Source: Prevotella sp. CAG:924 (lineage in GTDB: Bacteria > Bacteroidota > Bacteroidia > Bacteroidales > Bacteroidaceae). Taken from it: 40,755 bases of DNA. The stretch is from assembly GCA_000431975.1 (NCBI GenBank), contig HF988519.1:1-40755 (forward strand). The letters run 5' to 3'. This document shows, piece after piece, positions 9,275 through 17,033 of the stretch. Numbering within the stretch: the stretch's first letter is position 1; every line of letters begins with the position of its first letter. The translations under genes were made by a program, and so were the position numbers. The notes beneath the pieces are model-generated. The model had not been told where the DNA came from. It saw only the letters and a program-made list of their open reading frames with translations, and made no database searches.

Positions 9275-9312
9275 GTATGCTATGTCTCTGTAGGGACAGA
9301 AGCATAGCATAC
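9275..9312. repeat. Hairpin with 10-bp perfect outer arms and inner stem
   Basis: Outer arms GTATGCTATG (9275-9284) and CATAGCATAC (9303-9312) pair perfectly. An inner TGTCTC/GGGACA pairing with one wobble closes a TGTA loop, leaving a small asymmetric bulge. This looks like a folded RNA or a palindromic element. No copy was noticed elsewhere in the window. Confidence 0.45.
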
Positions 9313-9485
9313 CGGGAGTATGATATATCAGCCTGCTAAATTGGAATGCGATTTTATCCTTTGATTATCAGTTGATTATGTATATTATTTTTTTATGACG
9401 ATGTCTATTATATGGAAAGACTTAAAAAGCGATGAGGAATGTCGGATGTGATGGAGAACAGAAAATAGTAAAGGAATATAAACGT

Positions 9486-9520
9486 AAAAAATCCTGCCTC
9501 TGAAAATCAGAAGCAGGATT
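9486..9520 (-). terminator. Rho-independent terminator of prs
   Basis: Arms at 9490-9503 and 9507-9520 form a 14-bp stem with a 3-base loop. The single non-Watson-Crick pair is a G-U on the minus-strand RNA but a C-A mismatch on the plus strand, which fixes the direction. The minus strand then runs into six T residues (9491-9486). Confidence 0.8.
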
Positions 9521-9526
9521 GTGGTT

Positions 9527-9561
9527 TGTGAAGCAGAAGCTGTAGTTTGCTTCTAGTCACA
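9527..9561 (-). repeat. Hairpin in the prs 3' untranslated region
   Basis: TGTGA/TCACA (9527-9531, 9557-9561) and AGAAGC/GCTTCT (9535-9540, 9549-9554) form a two-part stem with a small internal loop. It lies between the prs stop codon and its terminator and could protect the transcript's 3' end. Confidence 0.4.
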
Positions 9562-9584
9562 CATTATTATCTTTTACAGCCATC

Positions 9585-10523
9585 TTATACGATGTACTGC
9601 GAAGAAATACTTTCATTATTTACTACACGACGGATTGTCTCAGCAAACATGTCAGCAACGCTGAGCTGTTTTACCTTTGAGCAACGATGAGTGTAGGGGA
9701 TGGAATCCGTGAATACGATCTCCTCCAGTGATGAGTTCTGCACACGTTCGCTGGCAGGACCACTCATGACGCAGTGAGATGCGAAAGCACGTACGCTCAG
9801 AGCTCCGTTTTCCTTCATCAGATCGGCAGCCTTTGTGATTGTACCGGCTGTATCTACCATATCATCGATAAGCACGACATTCTTACCCTTCACATCACCG
9901 ATGATCTGCATGGTATCTACGACATTGGCGCGTGCGCGCGTCTTGTTGCACAATACGAGCGGACAGCCGAGGTACTTGGCATAGGTGTTAGCACGTTTTG
10001 AACCGCCAACGTCAGGCGAAGCGATAACGAGATTGTCAAGATGGAGACTCTGCAGATAGGGAAGGATCACGCCTGAAGCATACAAATGATCTACAGGAAC
10101 ATCAAAGAATCCCTGGATCTGGTCGGCATGAAGGTCCATCGTGATCAGACGGTCGATACCGGCAACGCTCAGCAGATCGGCAACGAGCTTGGCGCCGATG
10201 CTGACACGGGGTTTGTCCTTACGATCCTGACGAGCCCATCCGAAGTAGGGGATAACGGCAATGATGTGACGAGCCGAAGCACGCTTGGCAGCATCGATCA
10301 TCAACAACAGCTCCATGAGGTTGTCAGAATTGGGGAAGGTGCTCTGTACGAGGAATACATCGCGGCCACGGATAGACTCCTCATAAGAAACGGCAAACTC
10401 ACCGTCGGAGAACTTAGTAACAACAAGATTGCCAAGTGGCACACCGAGACTGGCACAGATTTTTTCTGCGAGGTATCTCGTGTTGGTACCGGGAAAAACT
10501 AAATAAGAGCTTTTTTCACTCAT
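9585..10523 (-). CDS. prs: Ribose-phosphate pyrophosphokinase (PRPP synthetase)
   Basis: This 312-residue cytoplasmic enzyme makes PRPP from ribose-5-phosphate and ATP, feeding purine, pyrimidine, NAD and histidine synthesis; four histidine genes lie further right in this window. Conserved parts are visible: FLVQSTFPNSDNLMELL, the ATP-binding stretch IPYFGWARQDRK, the TMDLHADQIQGFFDVPVDHL segment, and the PRPP loop VVLIDDMVDTAGT. Length is standard for class I enzymes. It is followed by a strong terminator and preceded by its own promoter, so it is likely transcribed alone. Confidence 0.97.
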   Translation of the reverse strand: MSEKSSYLVFPGTNTRYLAEKICASLGVPLGNLVVTKFSDGEFAVSYEESIRGRDVFLVQSTFPNSDNLMELLLMIDAAKRASARHIIAVIPYFGWARQDRKDKPRVSIGAKLVADLLSVAGIDRLITMDLHADQIQGFFDVPVDHLYASGVILPYLQSLHLDNLVIASPDVGGSKRANTYAKYLGCPLVLCNKTRARANVVDTMQIIGDVKGKNVVLIDDMVDTAGTITKAADLMKENGALSVRAFASHCVMSGPASERVQNSSLEEIVFTDSIPYTHRCSKVKQLSVADMFAETIRRVVNNESISSQYIV

Positions 10524-10609
10524 TTTCTTTAGCGATTTATTATTAGAAGTGTGATGTCTTTTTTCAAAAGATCGGGCGTTCTGTGAGACGCCTTTACGCT
10601 AATCTTTTG

Positions 10610-10641
10610 CAAATGTAAGGATTTTCTTGCAATCGCGCAAT
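10610..10641 (-). promoter_or_regulatory. Putative prs promoter
   Basis: The -7 box TACATTTG occupies 10617-10610 on the minus strand. A near-match -33 element (ATTG, 10641-10638) lies 20 bases upstream. Transcription would start near 10603, giving a leader of about 80 bases. It points away from the nspC promoter, with only about 45 bases between the two -7 boxes. Confidence 0.5.
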
Positions 10642-10661
10642 AGTATTTGGAAATAAAAAGT

Positions 10662-10669
10662 TATCTTTG
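10662..10669 (+). promoter_or_regulatory. Putative nspC promoter -7 box
   Basis: TATCTTTG matches TAnnTTTG exactly. A start near 10676 leaves only about 13 A-rich bases before the ATG at 10689, which rules out the longer reading frame from 10647 as the translated start. A good -33 TTTG at normal spacing is not seen. Confidence 0.55.
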
Positions 10670-10688
10670 CCGGAAAAAGAAAGAAATA

Positions 10689-11912
10689 ATGAAAATATCT
10701 GTCGATACGTTTAAGAAAATCCGCCGTCCGATGTATATTATGGAGGAAGTTCGTCTCCGTCGTAACCTTTCGCTTATTCAAGGCATTGCCCACGAGGCTG
10801 ATGTGGAATTTATCCTTGCTTTTAAGGCTTTTGCCTTGTGGAAGACGTTTCCCATCTTTCGTGAGTATATCCGTTCTACAACGGCGAGTTCGCTTTATGA
10901 GGCGCGGCTTGGGAAAGAATATTTTGGAAGTCCCACCCATACCTATTCTCCCGCTTACACTGTTGCGGAGATGCCGGAAATAGCCCGCTGCTCATCACAC
11001 CTCACGTTCAATTCCCTCTCACAGTATCAGCGTCTGGCTGCTGTAGCCCGCGAGGCGAACCCAGCCGTAAGTTTTGGCATACGTGTCAATCCGGAGTATA
11101 GCGAAGTAGAGACCTTGCTTTATAATCCATGTGCACCGGGCACACGCTTCGGAGTTCTGGCCGATCAGTTGCCGGAGATATTGCCTGCAGATATAGAAGG
11201 CTTCCACTGTCACACGTTATGTGAGAGCGGAGCTGATGTGTTTGCCCGGACGCTGGCTCGTATAGAGGAGAAGTTCGGCCGCTGGATGGATCAACTGAAA
11301 TGGATCAACCTTGGTGGAGGCCATCTTGTCACCCGTGCAGATTATGACCACCTGTTGCTGATTGACACTTTACGGCAATTCCACAAGCGTCATCCTAATC
11401 TTAAGATCTATCTGGAGCCGGGAAGCGCTTTTGCCTGGCAGACGGGTCCGCTGGTGAGTCAGGTGGTCGACATCGTGGAAAATCAAGGTATTCAGACCGC
11501 CATCCTAAATGTAAGTTTCACCTGTCACATGCCCGATTGTCTGGAGATGCCATATTGGCCGAAGGTGCGTGGAGCAGAAACGATTGAAGGTGAGGAAGGT
11601 TTGAAAGCCATTGCGGACTCAGGAAAACTCATCCTACTCCCCGATGGCCGACCTGATCTGCCGGGCTGCCATATCTATCGTCTTGGTGGCAATTCGTGCC
11701 TAAGCGGTGATTATATGGGATATTGGAAGTTTGATCATGATCTGCAGATTGGTGAGAATATCATTTTTGAGGACATGATTCATTACACTACCGTGAAGAC
11801 CAACATGTTCAATGGTATTGGCCATCCGGCTCTTGCTTTGGCGCATGCGGATGGAGAACTGGAACTCTTGCGAGAGTTTACATTTGAAGATTATAAGAAT
11901 CGGATGGATTAA
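10689..11912 (+). CDS. nspC: Carboxynorspermidine / carboxyspermidine decarboxylase
   Basis: This 407-residue PLP enzyme of the alanine racemase-fold decarboxylases releases CO2 from carboxy(nor)spermidine in the alternative spermidine pathway known in gut Bacteroidetes. The PLP lysine is Lys46 in FILAFKAFALW. Further signatures are a His in GFHCHTLCES, the glycine-rich WINLGGGHL, LEPGSAFAWQTG, FTCHMPDCLEMPYWP, and YRLGGNSCLSGDYMGYW, which holds the Cys and Asp of the neighbouring active site. I chose the ATG at 10689 because the promoter box lies between it and the earlier ATG at 10647. The partner dehydrogenase is not in this window. The stop codon overlaps that of the convergent downstream gene in TTAA. 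Confidence 0.92.
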   Translation: MKISVDTFKKIRRPMYIMEEVRLRRNLSLIQGIAHEADVEFILAFKAFALWKTFPIFREYIRSTTASSLYEARLGKEYFGSPTHTYSPAYTVAEMPEIARCSSHLTFNSLSQYQRLAAVAREANPAVSFGIRVNPEYSEVETLLYNPCAPGTRFGVLADQLPEILPADIEGFHCHTLCESGADVFARTLARIEEKFGRWMDQLKWINLGGGHLVTRADYDHLLLIDTLRQFHKRHPNLKIYLEPGSAFAWQTGPLVSQVVDIVENQGIQTAILNVSFTCHMPDCLEMPYWPKVRGAETIEGEEGLKAIADSGKLILLPDGRPDLPGCHIYRLGGNSCLSGDYMGYWKFDHDLQIGENIIFEDMIHYTTVKTNMFNGIGHPALALAHADGELELLREFTFEDYKNRMD

Positions 11913-12481
11913 CGAAGTTTCTCGCAAACACCCGTAATCATATTACGGATCTGTGAGATACGGCTTTCTTGGGATGGCTGGTATTTGCGGTAGTAGACCA
12001 AGGCGTTCTGAAGATTGTCGAGAGCGCCAAGCCAGTTTTCCCGAGACATCATAATTATTCCTATTTTATAATAGGCATCGGCTCTTTCATTCTCCTGGCA
12101 CAGTGTGAGCTGCTGCTGGTAGAGCGGAAGGGCCGCGTCATATTCGTTCAGATGAAAATGGCTTTCGGCATCGGCCCAATAATAGACAGACCGTTCCTGA
12201 GGAGAGAAAGCCGTAAGCTGGGGAATGACCTCATCAAGCAGAGCTGCCGCCTGCTGATAGTCCCAGTCGTAATAAAGGCATATACCAAGATAAGCGCGGA
12301 AACGGGGGTTAAGTTTATATTGCTTGTCGAGACGTTGCAGGATAAGTCCACATTCGTGGTATTTCCCGCTCTGAAAATAGTCGAGAGCCATGCCCAGTTG
12401 TGTGGCATCCTCTGTTTTTTGGGCATGGCATGGAACAGTCAAGAGTAAGCATAAACCTATAAAAAAGGTACGCCACTTCAT
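11909..12481 (-). CDS. Exported tetratricopeptide-repeat-like protein
   Basis: This 190-residue protein has a clear signal peptide (MKWRTFFIGLCLLLTVPCHAQ, cut after AQ). It is followed by helix-turn-helix pairs of TPR type, such as ALDYFQSGKYHECGLILQRL, DYQQAAALLDEVI, NEYDAALPLYQQQL and NWLGALDNLQNAL. It is probably a periplasmic adaptor; no enzyme signature is present. The start at 12481 overlaps the stop of the M64 peptidase gene as ATGA, so translation is likely coupled. A longer reading from 12523 would bury the signal peptide and is less likely. Its stop overlaps that of nspC. Confidence 0.8.
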   Translation of the reverse strand: MKWRTFFIGLCLLLTVPCHAQKTEDATQLGMALDYFQSGKYHECGLILQRLDKQYKLNPRFRAYLGICLYYDWDYQQAAALLDEVIPQLTAFSPQERSVYYWADAESHFHLNEYDAALPLYQQQLTLCQENERADAYYKIGIIMMSRENWLGALDNLQNALVYYRKYQPSQESRISQIRNMITGVCEKLR

Positions 12482-13722
12482 TTGGTATAAAAGTCGATCA
12501 TATCGCGGATAGCCTTCTGGCATGCGGGACAGAACTCCGGAGTCTCATTGGTACGCATGCGGCAGTCTGGATAAGCGCGGTAGACTCCTTTCAGCGAATA
12601 GCCCGCTCCTTCATAGAAGCCGATCTTCTTGTCTTTGCCGATCAAGTCTTCCCATTTGTCGTGGAAATTGACTTTAGTCGTGATGTTTTTCTCCCATGGT
12701 TCTATATCGTGCGGATACATAGGGATCTGCTCTTCTTCATAAGCATATTCATCGGCGAGACCGGCAAAGCTATGCCCGAATTCATGTACCACGACAGGGC
12801 GGAACCACTTATGGTGGGTGCTGGAGAGAACATAGGAATTGAGGATGCCACCGCCACCATAACGGTCGGTATTGACAAGAATGAGGATATGCTCATAGGG
12901 CGTACCGGCAAGAGCGTTGTGTACGAGCTTGAGTTTCAGAGTGGTAAGATAACGTTCGCTATAGAATGTATCGAAGTTAGATCCTAATGCGGTTTGTTTC
13001 CAATTACCCTTTCCTGGCTCACTCGTCCCGCTCTCCTTTGAGACAGCCTCTACAGCAATAATATTAAAGCGTGAACGCAGACTCTTAAAAGGCTCATGGT
13101 CGAAGAGTGCCTCTATGGCTGTGCGGGCGTCAGCCAGGAATACTGGCATTTCTTTCTCGGTATATCCCTCAGCCAGAAAAGCCAGATGGATGCAGTGGGT
13201 TGTGTCTGTTGCCTGTTGAAGGGTGATATAGGGCGTCACATCTTTCTCTCCGATCGGATGGATGAGGATGTCGTTAGGGAGGATGGTATGGGTAAGTGAT
13301 GCGGTGATCTCGCGTCGGTTGTTACGCAGTTCGACAGTCACATCAGCGGTGTCCTTAGGCATAGGGATAAGGAAAACGTTCTCGAAAGCTTTTTCCACCT
13401 GTTTTGCCTCCGGCTCCTCCTGCCATTCTTGAAAGAGGGTGGAGAAGGAATTGCGATAGATGATTTGGTGTGAACGGTGATCACGGACAGTTATTTGTCC
13501 GTTACCTTCCACGGGTACTTCGGCAAGTCGGGTACGCTTTCCGTACCAATGCGGTTCACGGTAGAGTTCATCTACGGCGATGTGCTGTGTCGTGTCTGTT
13601 CCCGAGAAGATATAATCGATACGCAGTGTCTTATCTTCAAAATACTTGTCGAATACTTGTGCTCTAGCGCTAAGGACTGCCATAGCAGTCAGAGCAAAGA
13701 TATATATTCTTTTCTTTATCAT
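12478..13722 (-). CDS. Secreted M64-family (IgA peptidase-like) zinc metallopeptidase
   Basis: This 414-residue protein begins with a signal peptide (MIKKRIYIFALTAMAVLSARA). An N-terminal beta-rich region (about 25-155) resembles the M64 N-terminal domain. The catalytic domain follows and holds HEFGHSFAGLADEY, whose His313, His317 and downstream Asp are the expected zinc ligands, with Glu314 as catalytic acid/base. The C-terminal region has several Cys (PDCRMR, CPACQ) that may form disulfides. The reading frame is open to 13857, but the signal peptide places the start at 13722. The family is named for an IgA1-cleaving enzyme of Clostridium; the substrate here is unknown. It overlaps the downstream TPR-like gene by 4 bases. 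Confidence 0.87.
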   Translation of the reverse strand: MIKKRIYIFALTAMAVLSARAQVFDKYFEDKTLRIDYIFSGTDTTQHIAVDELYREPHWYGKRTRLAEVPVEGNGQITVRDHRSHQIIYRNSFSTLFQEWQEEPEAKQVEKAFENVFLIPMPKDTADVTVELRNNRREITASLTHTILPNDILIHPIGEKDVTPYITLQQATDTTHCIHLAFLAEGYTEKEMPVFLADARTAIEALFDHEPFKSLRSRFNIIAVEAVSKESGTSEPGKGNWKQTALGSNFDTFYSERYLTTLKLKLVHNALAGTPYEHILILVNTDRYGGGGILNSYVLSSTHHKWFRPVVVHEFGHSFAGLADEYAYEEEQIPMYPHDIEPWEKNITTKVNFHDKWEDLIGKDKKIGFYEGAGYSLKGVYRAYPDCRMRTNETPEFCPACQKAIRDMIDFYTK

Positions 13723-13807
13723 CTTTATCTTTGAATGGATTGAGATCAGTTGAACCCCATTAATTGCGGCATCGAAAGAGAGATCATTCGTCTGAAAGCA
13801 TATATGA

Positions 13808-14725
13808 CTAATATACCCGTAGACGATCGCCCACCTTGATCTGGTAAGTCTCGTCAAGATGATTCATCTTGTACAGGCTCTTCAACCGAATACCATATTT
13901 TTGTGCGATGGCATGCATACTTTCACCGGCTTTTACGACATGGGGTATGTTTTTGTATTTTTTCAGAGCATGCCGTTTCTTTTTCTTCAGATAGACGATA
14001 TCTCCTGCATGTAGCACATGATTCTTATCGAGCTCGTTATACTTGGCGATTTTTTTCCACGACAAGTTGGTTTCTTTGCCAATCGCCTTGAACGTATCTC
14101 CCTCACGTGCAACAAGATAATAGTTGTCGTTATAGATATAGATCGGATGTAGCTTTTGTCCGTAGCTGGCCGGTTGATCTTTACCCGACCGGTCGGCCAT
14201 GAAATGATCGTAGGAACGGGCCTTATCGTATTGATCAAGTTTATAGAGCTTAATAATCTCTATGAGCTTCTGCGGGTAGTGTGGATTTGTGGCATAACCG
14301 CACTCTTTCAGTCCTCTAGCCCATCCTTTATAATCGTCACGGTCGAGACGGAAGAGCCGTGCGTAGCGTCGGTTCTTGACAAGAAAACGGCTATGGTCCT
14401 CATAGCTCTCTCTGGCATTGTTGTAAGCCCGAAAACACTCGTTAGTCTCGTCGTCATCATGATAAGTGGTCCTTCCCGTCCATCCATGGCATTTGATGCC
14501 GAAGTGATTGTTGCTTCGTATCACCAGATCACTCATTCCGGCCCGACTTTCAAAGAGTCCCTGAGCTAGTGTAATGCTGGCAGGAATGTCATATTTGAGC
14601 ATCTCTTCTATGGCCAGATCCTTATATTGATTGATGTAGGACTGGTATTGCGCATTCCATTTCATCTGCGCACCGGCAGGTAACAGCAACAGACAGAAGA
14701 GCGTACTGCAAATTAAGCGTTTCAT
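13808..14725 (-). CDS. Exported glucosaminidase-domain protein with C-terminal LysM
   Basis: This protein of about 305 residues carries a signal peptide (MKRLICSTLFCLLLLPAGA). The glucosaminidase domain (about residues 30-165) contains the catalytic-type segment ASITLAQGLFESRAGMSDL, the NNHFGIKCHGW motif and the CGYATNPHYPQKLIEII motif. A linker leads to two LysM-like modules: one near YYLVAREGDTFKAIGKETNLSW and one near HVVKAGESMHAIAQKYGI. This architecture fits a peptidoglycan hydrolase (N-acetylglucosaminidase) used in daughter cell separation or wall remodelling. An alternative ATG 12 bases upstream (14737) cannot be excluded. Confidence 0.9.
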   Translation of the reverse strand: MKRLICSTLFCLLLLPAGAQMKWNAQYQSYINQYKDLAIEEMLKYDIPASITLAQGLFESRAGMSDLVIRSNNHFGIKCHGWTGRTTYHDDDETNECFRAYNNARESYEDHSRFLVKNRRYARLFRLDRDDYKGWARGLKECGYATNPHYPQKLIEIIKLYKLDQYDKARSYDHFMADRSGKDQPASYGQKLHPIYIYNDNYYLVAREGDTFKAIGKETNLSWKKIAKYNELDKNHVLHAGDIVYLKKKKRHALKKYKNIPHVVKAGESMHAIAQKYGIRLKSLYKMNHLDETYQIKVGDRLRVY

Positions 14726-14789
14726 TGGAATATGCATGGCGAAATGGGATTGTCGTCCAATTTGAGGGACGGGGTTGATTATTGACGGG

Positions 14790-14806
14790 AAAAGGAGGCC
14801 ACTCCT
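14790..14806 (-). terminator. Possible weak terminator of rho
   Basis: On the minus strand AGGAG pairs with CTCCT around a TGGC loop (14806-14793) and is followed by four T residues. The stem is only 5 bp and alternative pairings exist nearby, so this is tentative. Confidence 0.3.
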
Positions 14807-14853
14807 CTAAAGGGAACGGTCTCCTTCTTTTGTATTGTGAGATGAATGCATCA

Positions 14854-16848
14854 TCAACTGTTCATTGAGAGTAAGAACTCGTCATTATTCCGAGTCTGGG
14901 CCATACGGTCATGGATGGCATTCATCGCTTCGATGGCATTCATGTCCGCAATATATTTGCGGAGGATCCACATACGGTCGAGTGTGGTCTTATCCTGCAA
15001 CAGATCGTCACGACGTGTAGAAGAAGCGACAAGATTGACAGCAGGGAAGATACGTTTGTTGGAGAGTGAACGGTCGAGCTGCAACTCCATATTGCCGGTA
15101 CCCTTGAACTCCTCAAAGATCACCTCATCCATCTTTGAACCGGTATCAATAAGGGCTGTGGCGATGATGGTGAGTGAGCCGCCTCCCTCTATGTTACGGG
15201 CTGCTCCGAAGAACCGCTTCGGCTTCTGAAGAGCATTGGCATCTACACCACCGGTGAGTACCTTGCCGCTGGCAGGTGACACGGTATTGTAGGCACGGGC
15301 CAGTCGGGTGATGGAGTCAAGGAAGATGACAACATCATGGCCGCATTCCACCATGCGCTTGGCTTTCTCGAGGACAATGCCGGCAATCTTCACGTGACGC
15401 TCTGCGGGCTCATCGAAAGTAGAGGCGATGACTTCTGCATTTACCGTACGTGCCATATCGGTCACCTCCTCAGGGCGCTCGTCAATGAGCAACATCATAA
15501 GATAAGCTTCCGGATGGTTGGCAGCGATGGCATTGGCGATGTTCTTCATCAAAATAGTCTTACCGGTTTTAGGCTGTGCCACGATCAAGGCACGCTGGCC
15601 TTTACCGATAGGAGAGAAGAGATCGACTATGCGTGTCGAGAGGTTGGTGGTAGCCGGGTCGCCACAAAGACTGAACTTCTCGTCAGGGAAAAGTGGCGTA
15701 AGATGCTCGAAGGGCACGCGGTCGCGGATTTCAGACGGCTCACGGCCATTGATCTTTTCGATAGAGGTAAGTGGGAAATATTTTTCTCCATCATGAGGAG
15801 GACGCACCTTGCATTGGAGCACATCTCCTGTCTTTAGACCGTAGTGCTTAACCTGCTGTGTGGAAACATAGACATCATCTGGAGATGAGAGATAGTTATA
15901 GTCACTGGAGCGCAGGAATCCATAGCCATCGGGCATGATTTCAAGTACGCCGTTTGCCGAAATGATATCGTCGAAGTTATAGGTCTCTTCAGGTTCAGGT
16001 TCGAGTGAGTACTCCGGCATTGACATCTGTTGATTGTATTGCGGCATTGTAGGCTGATCGAACATGTCATAATTCGGTGTCATACCTTGATCCTCAATAG
16101 GCAGATCTACGACAGTGATGAAGTCTGTGCCATCACCGGGATCACCTTCCCACACGCCTTCAGCATAGGGCAAAGAAGGCTGTTCTTCAGACTGATTGTG
16201 TGCCTGAATCTTCTGCTGTAACTGTTGGATGTTCAGATCATCATTTTCTGAATGTTCCGTATTTGCTTCATTGTTGAAAGCCTGCTCAGGAACGAAGGTG
16301 TCGTTCTGCGGCTCATTATCCTGGGGCATATTTTCTGATTCTAAGGTGTCGGAAGTCTCAACAGGCTCCTCTATTCCCATTTGGTTTTTCAAGGCCATAA
16401 TTTGTGTTATCAATTCGCGTTCGCGCTTGGTCTTCGGACCGCGATGTTTCGGCAGCGACATCAACTCTGTCTCCAACTCTTCTATCGTTGGAGTGGAATT
16501 TGCAGTTATAGGCTCTTCTGTATAAGGAGTTGTATAGCTGTCGTCTGGAGAATCTTTAAATAGGGAAGGGGTATCATTATTGTTTCTTGATTTGGCTAGA
16601 TCGAAATTTTCACCATCACGTCCTTTTACGGAATAGACACGATCGGTTTCTTTCTTTGCAATTCTCGTACGCTTACGCTTTGTTGTGGTAATAGATGACC
16701 GATTGCTTTCATCATCGGCCTGCTTGTCCAATATGGCATAAATGACATCATCTTGTGACATGTCATCATTTATTTCCAGCCCAAGATCTGTAGCAATATC
16801 TTTGAGTTCGGAATTAGCCTTGGAAAGTAATTCGTCTTTGCTAAACAT
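14854..16848 (-). CDS. rho: Transcription termination factor Rho with long disordered insertion
   Basis: This 664-residue hexameric RNA helicase/translocase ends transcription; E. coli Rho has 419 residues. The N-terminal helical bundle covers residues 1-45. A basic patch (KRKRTRIAKK, 57-66) opens an insertion of roughly 245 residues (about 48-295) rich in Glu, Asp, Asn, Gln and Pro with little predicted fold. The cold-shock RNA-binding domain follows (GVLEIMPDGYGFLRS at about 300-314). The ATPase core has Walker A AQPKTGKT (424-431), Walker B VVIFLDS, and the Q/R loops. Bacteroides thetaiotaomicron Rho is reported to phase-separate through a comparable region. The gene lies downstream of rpsA but has its own promoter and a terminator in between. 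Confidence 0.97.
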   Translation of the reverse strand: MFSKDELLSKANSELKDIATDLGLEINDDMSQDDVIYAILDKQADDESNRSSITTTKRKRTRIAKKETDRVYSVKGRDGENFDLAKSRNNNDTPSLFKDSPDDSYTTPYTEEPITANSTPTIEELETELMSLPKHRGPKTKRERELITQIMALKNQMGIEEPVETSDTLESENMPQDNEPQNDTFVPEQAFNNEANTEHSENDDLNIQQLQQKIQAHNQSEEQPSLPYAEGVWEGDPGDGTDFITVVDLPIEDQGMTPNYDMFDQPTMPQYNQQMSMPEYSLEPEPEETYNFDDIISANGVLEIMPDGYGFLRSSDYNYLSSPDDVYVSTQQVKHYGLKTGDVLQCKVRPPHDGEKYFPLTSIEKINGREPSEIRDRVPFEHLTPLFPDEKFSLCGDPATTNLSTRIVDLFSPIGKGQRALIVAQPKTGKTILMKNIANAIAANHPEAYLMMLLIDERPEEVTDMARTVNAEVIASTFDEPAERHVKIAGIVLEKAKRMVECGHDVVIFLDSITRLARAYNTVSPASGKVLTGGVDANALQKPKRFFGAARNIEGGGSLTIIATALIDTGSKMDEVIFEEFKGTGNMELQLDRSLSNKRIFPAVNLVASSTRRDDLLQDKTTLDRMWILRKYIADMNAIEAMNAIHDRMAQTRNNDEFLLSMNS

Positions 16849-16916
16849 GTATAACTAATGTAATTTGAAAAAGGGGTTTCAAGAACTGAAACCGCTATAT
16901 GATTTCATATTTGATG

Positions 16917-16948
16917 CAAAGGTAATGAAATAGTATGAAAAAGAGAAA
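16917..16948 (-). promoter_or_regulatory. Putative rho promoter
   Basis: The -7 box TACCTTTG lies at 16924-16917 on the minus strand. A 3-of-4 match to the -33 element (TTTC, 16948-16945) lies 20 bases upstream. Start is predicted near 16910, leaving about 62 bases of leader. Confidence 0.55.
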
Positions 16949-16977
16949 TAATTGTCTAGCTTTTTTCATCTATTTAT

Positions 16978-17010
16978 AAAAAAGGCCGGTATGAATCGTC
17001 ATACCGGCCT
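16978..17010 (-). terminator. Rho-independent terminator of rpsA
   Basis: Arms at 16983-16994 and 16999-17010 form a perfect 12-bp GC-rich stem with a 4-base loop. The minus strand continues into a T-run (16983-16978). It lies 24 bases past the rpsA stop codon. Confidence 0.88.
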
Positions 17011-17033
17011 CTCTTATATGCTTGTTAGAGAAA

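Larger units (their letters stand above)
9016..9584. other. Gene-free region between lpxD and prs
   Basis: No ORF with family resemblance lies in these 569 bases. In order it holds the lpxD promoter, a 14-bp palindrome, two hairpin-forming inverted repeats (9119-9152, 9275-9312), an AT-rich stretch of about 170 bases in which I see nothing, the prs terminator (9490-9520) and a second hairpin in the prs 3' untranslated region. The hairpins are listed separately. Confidence 0.7.
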
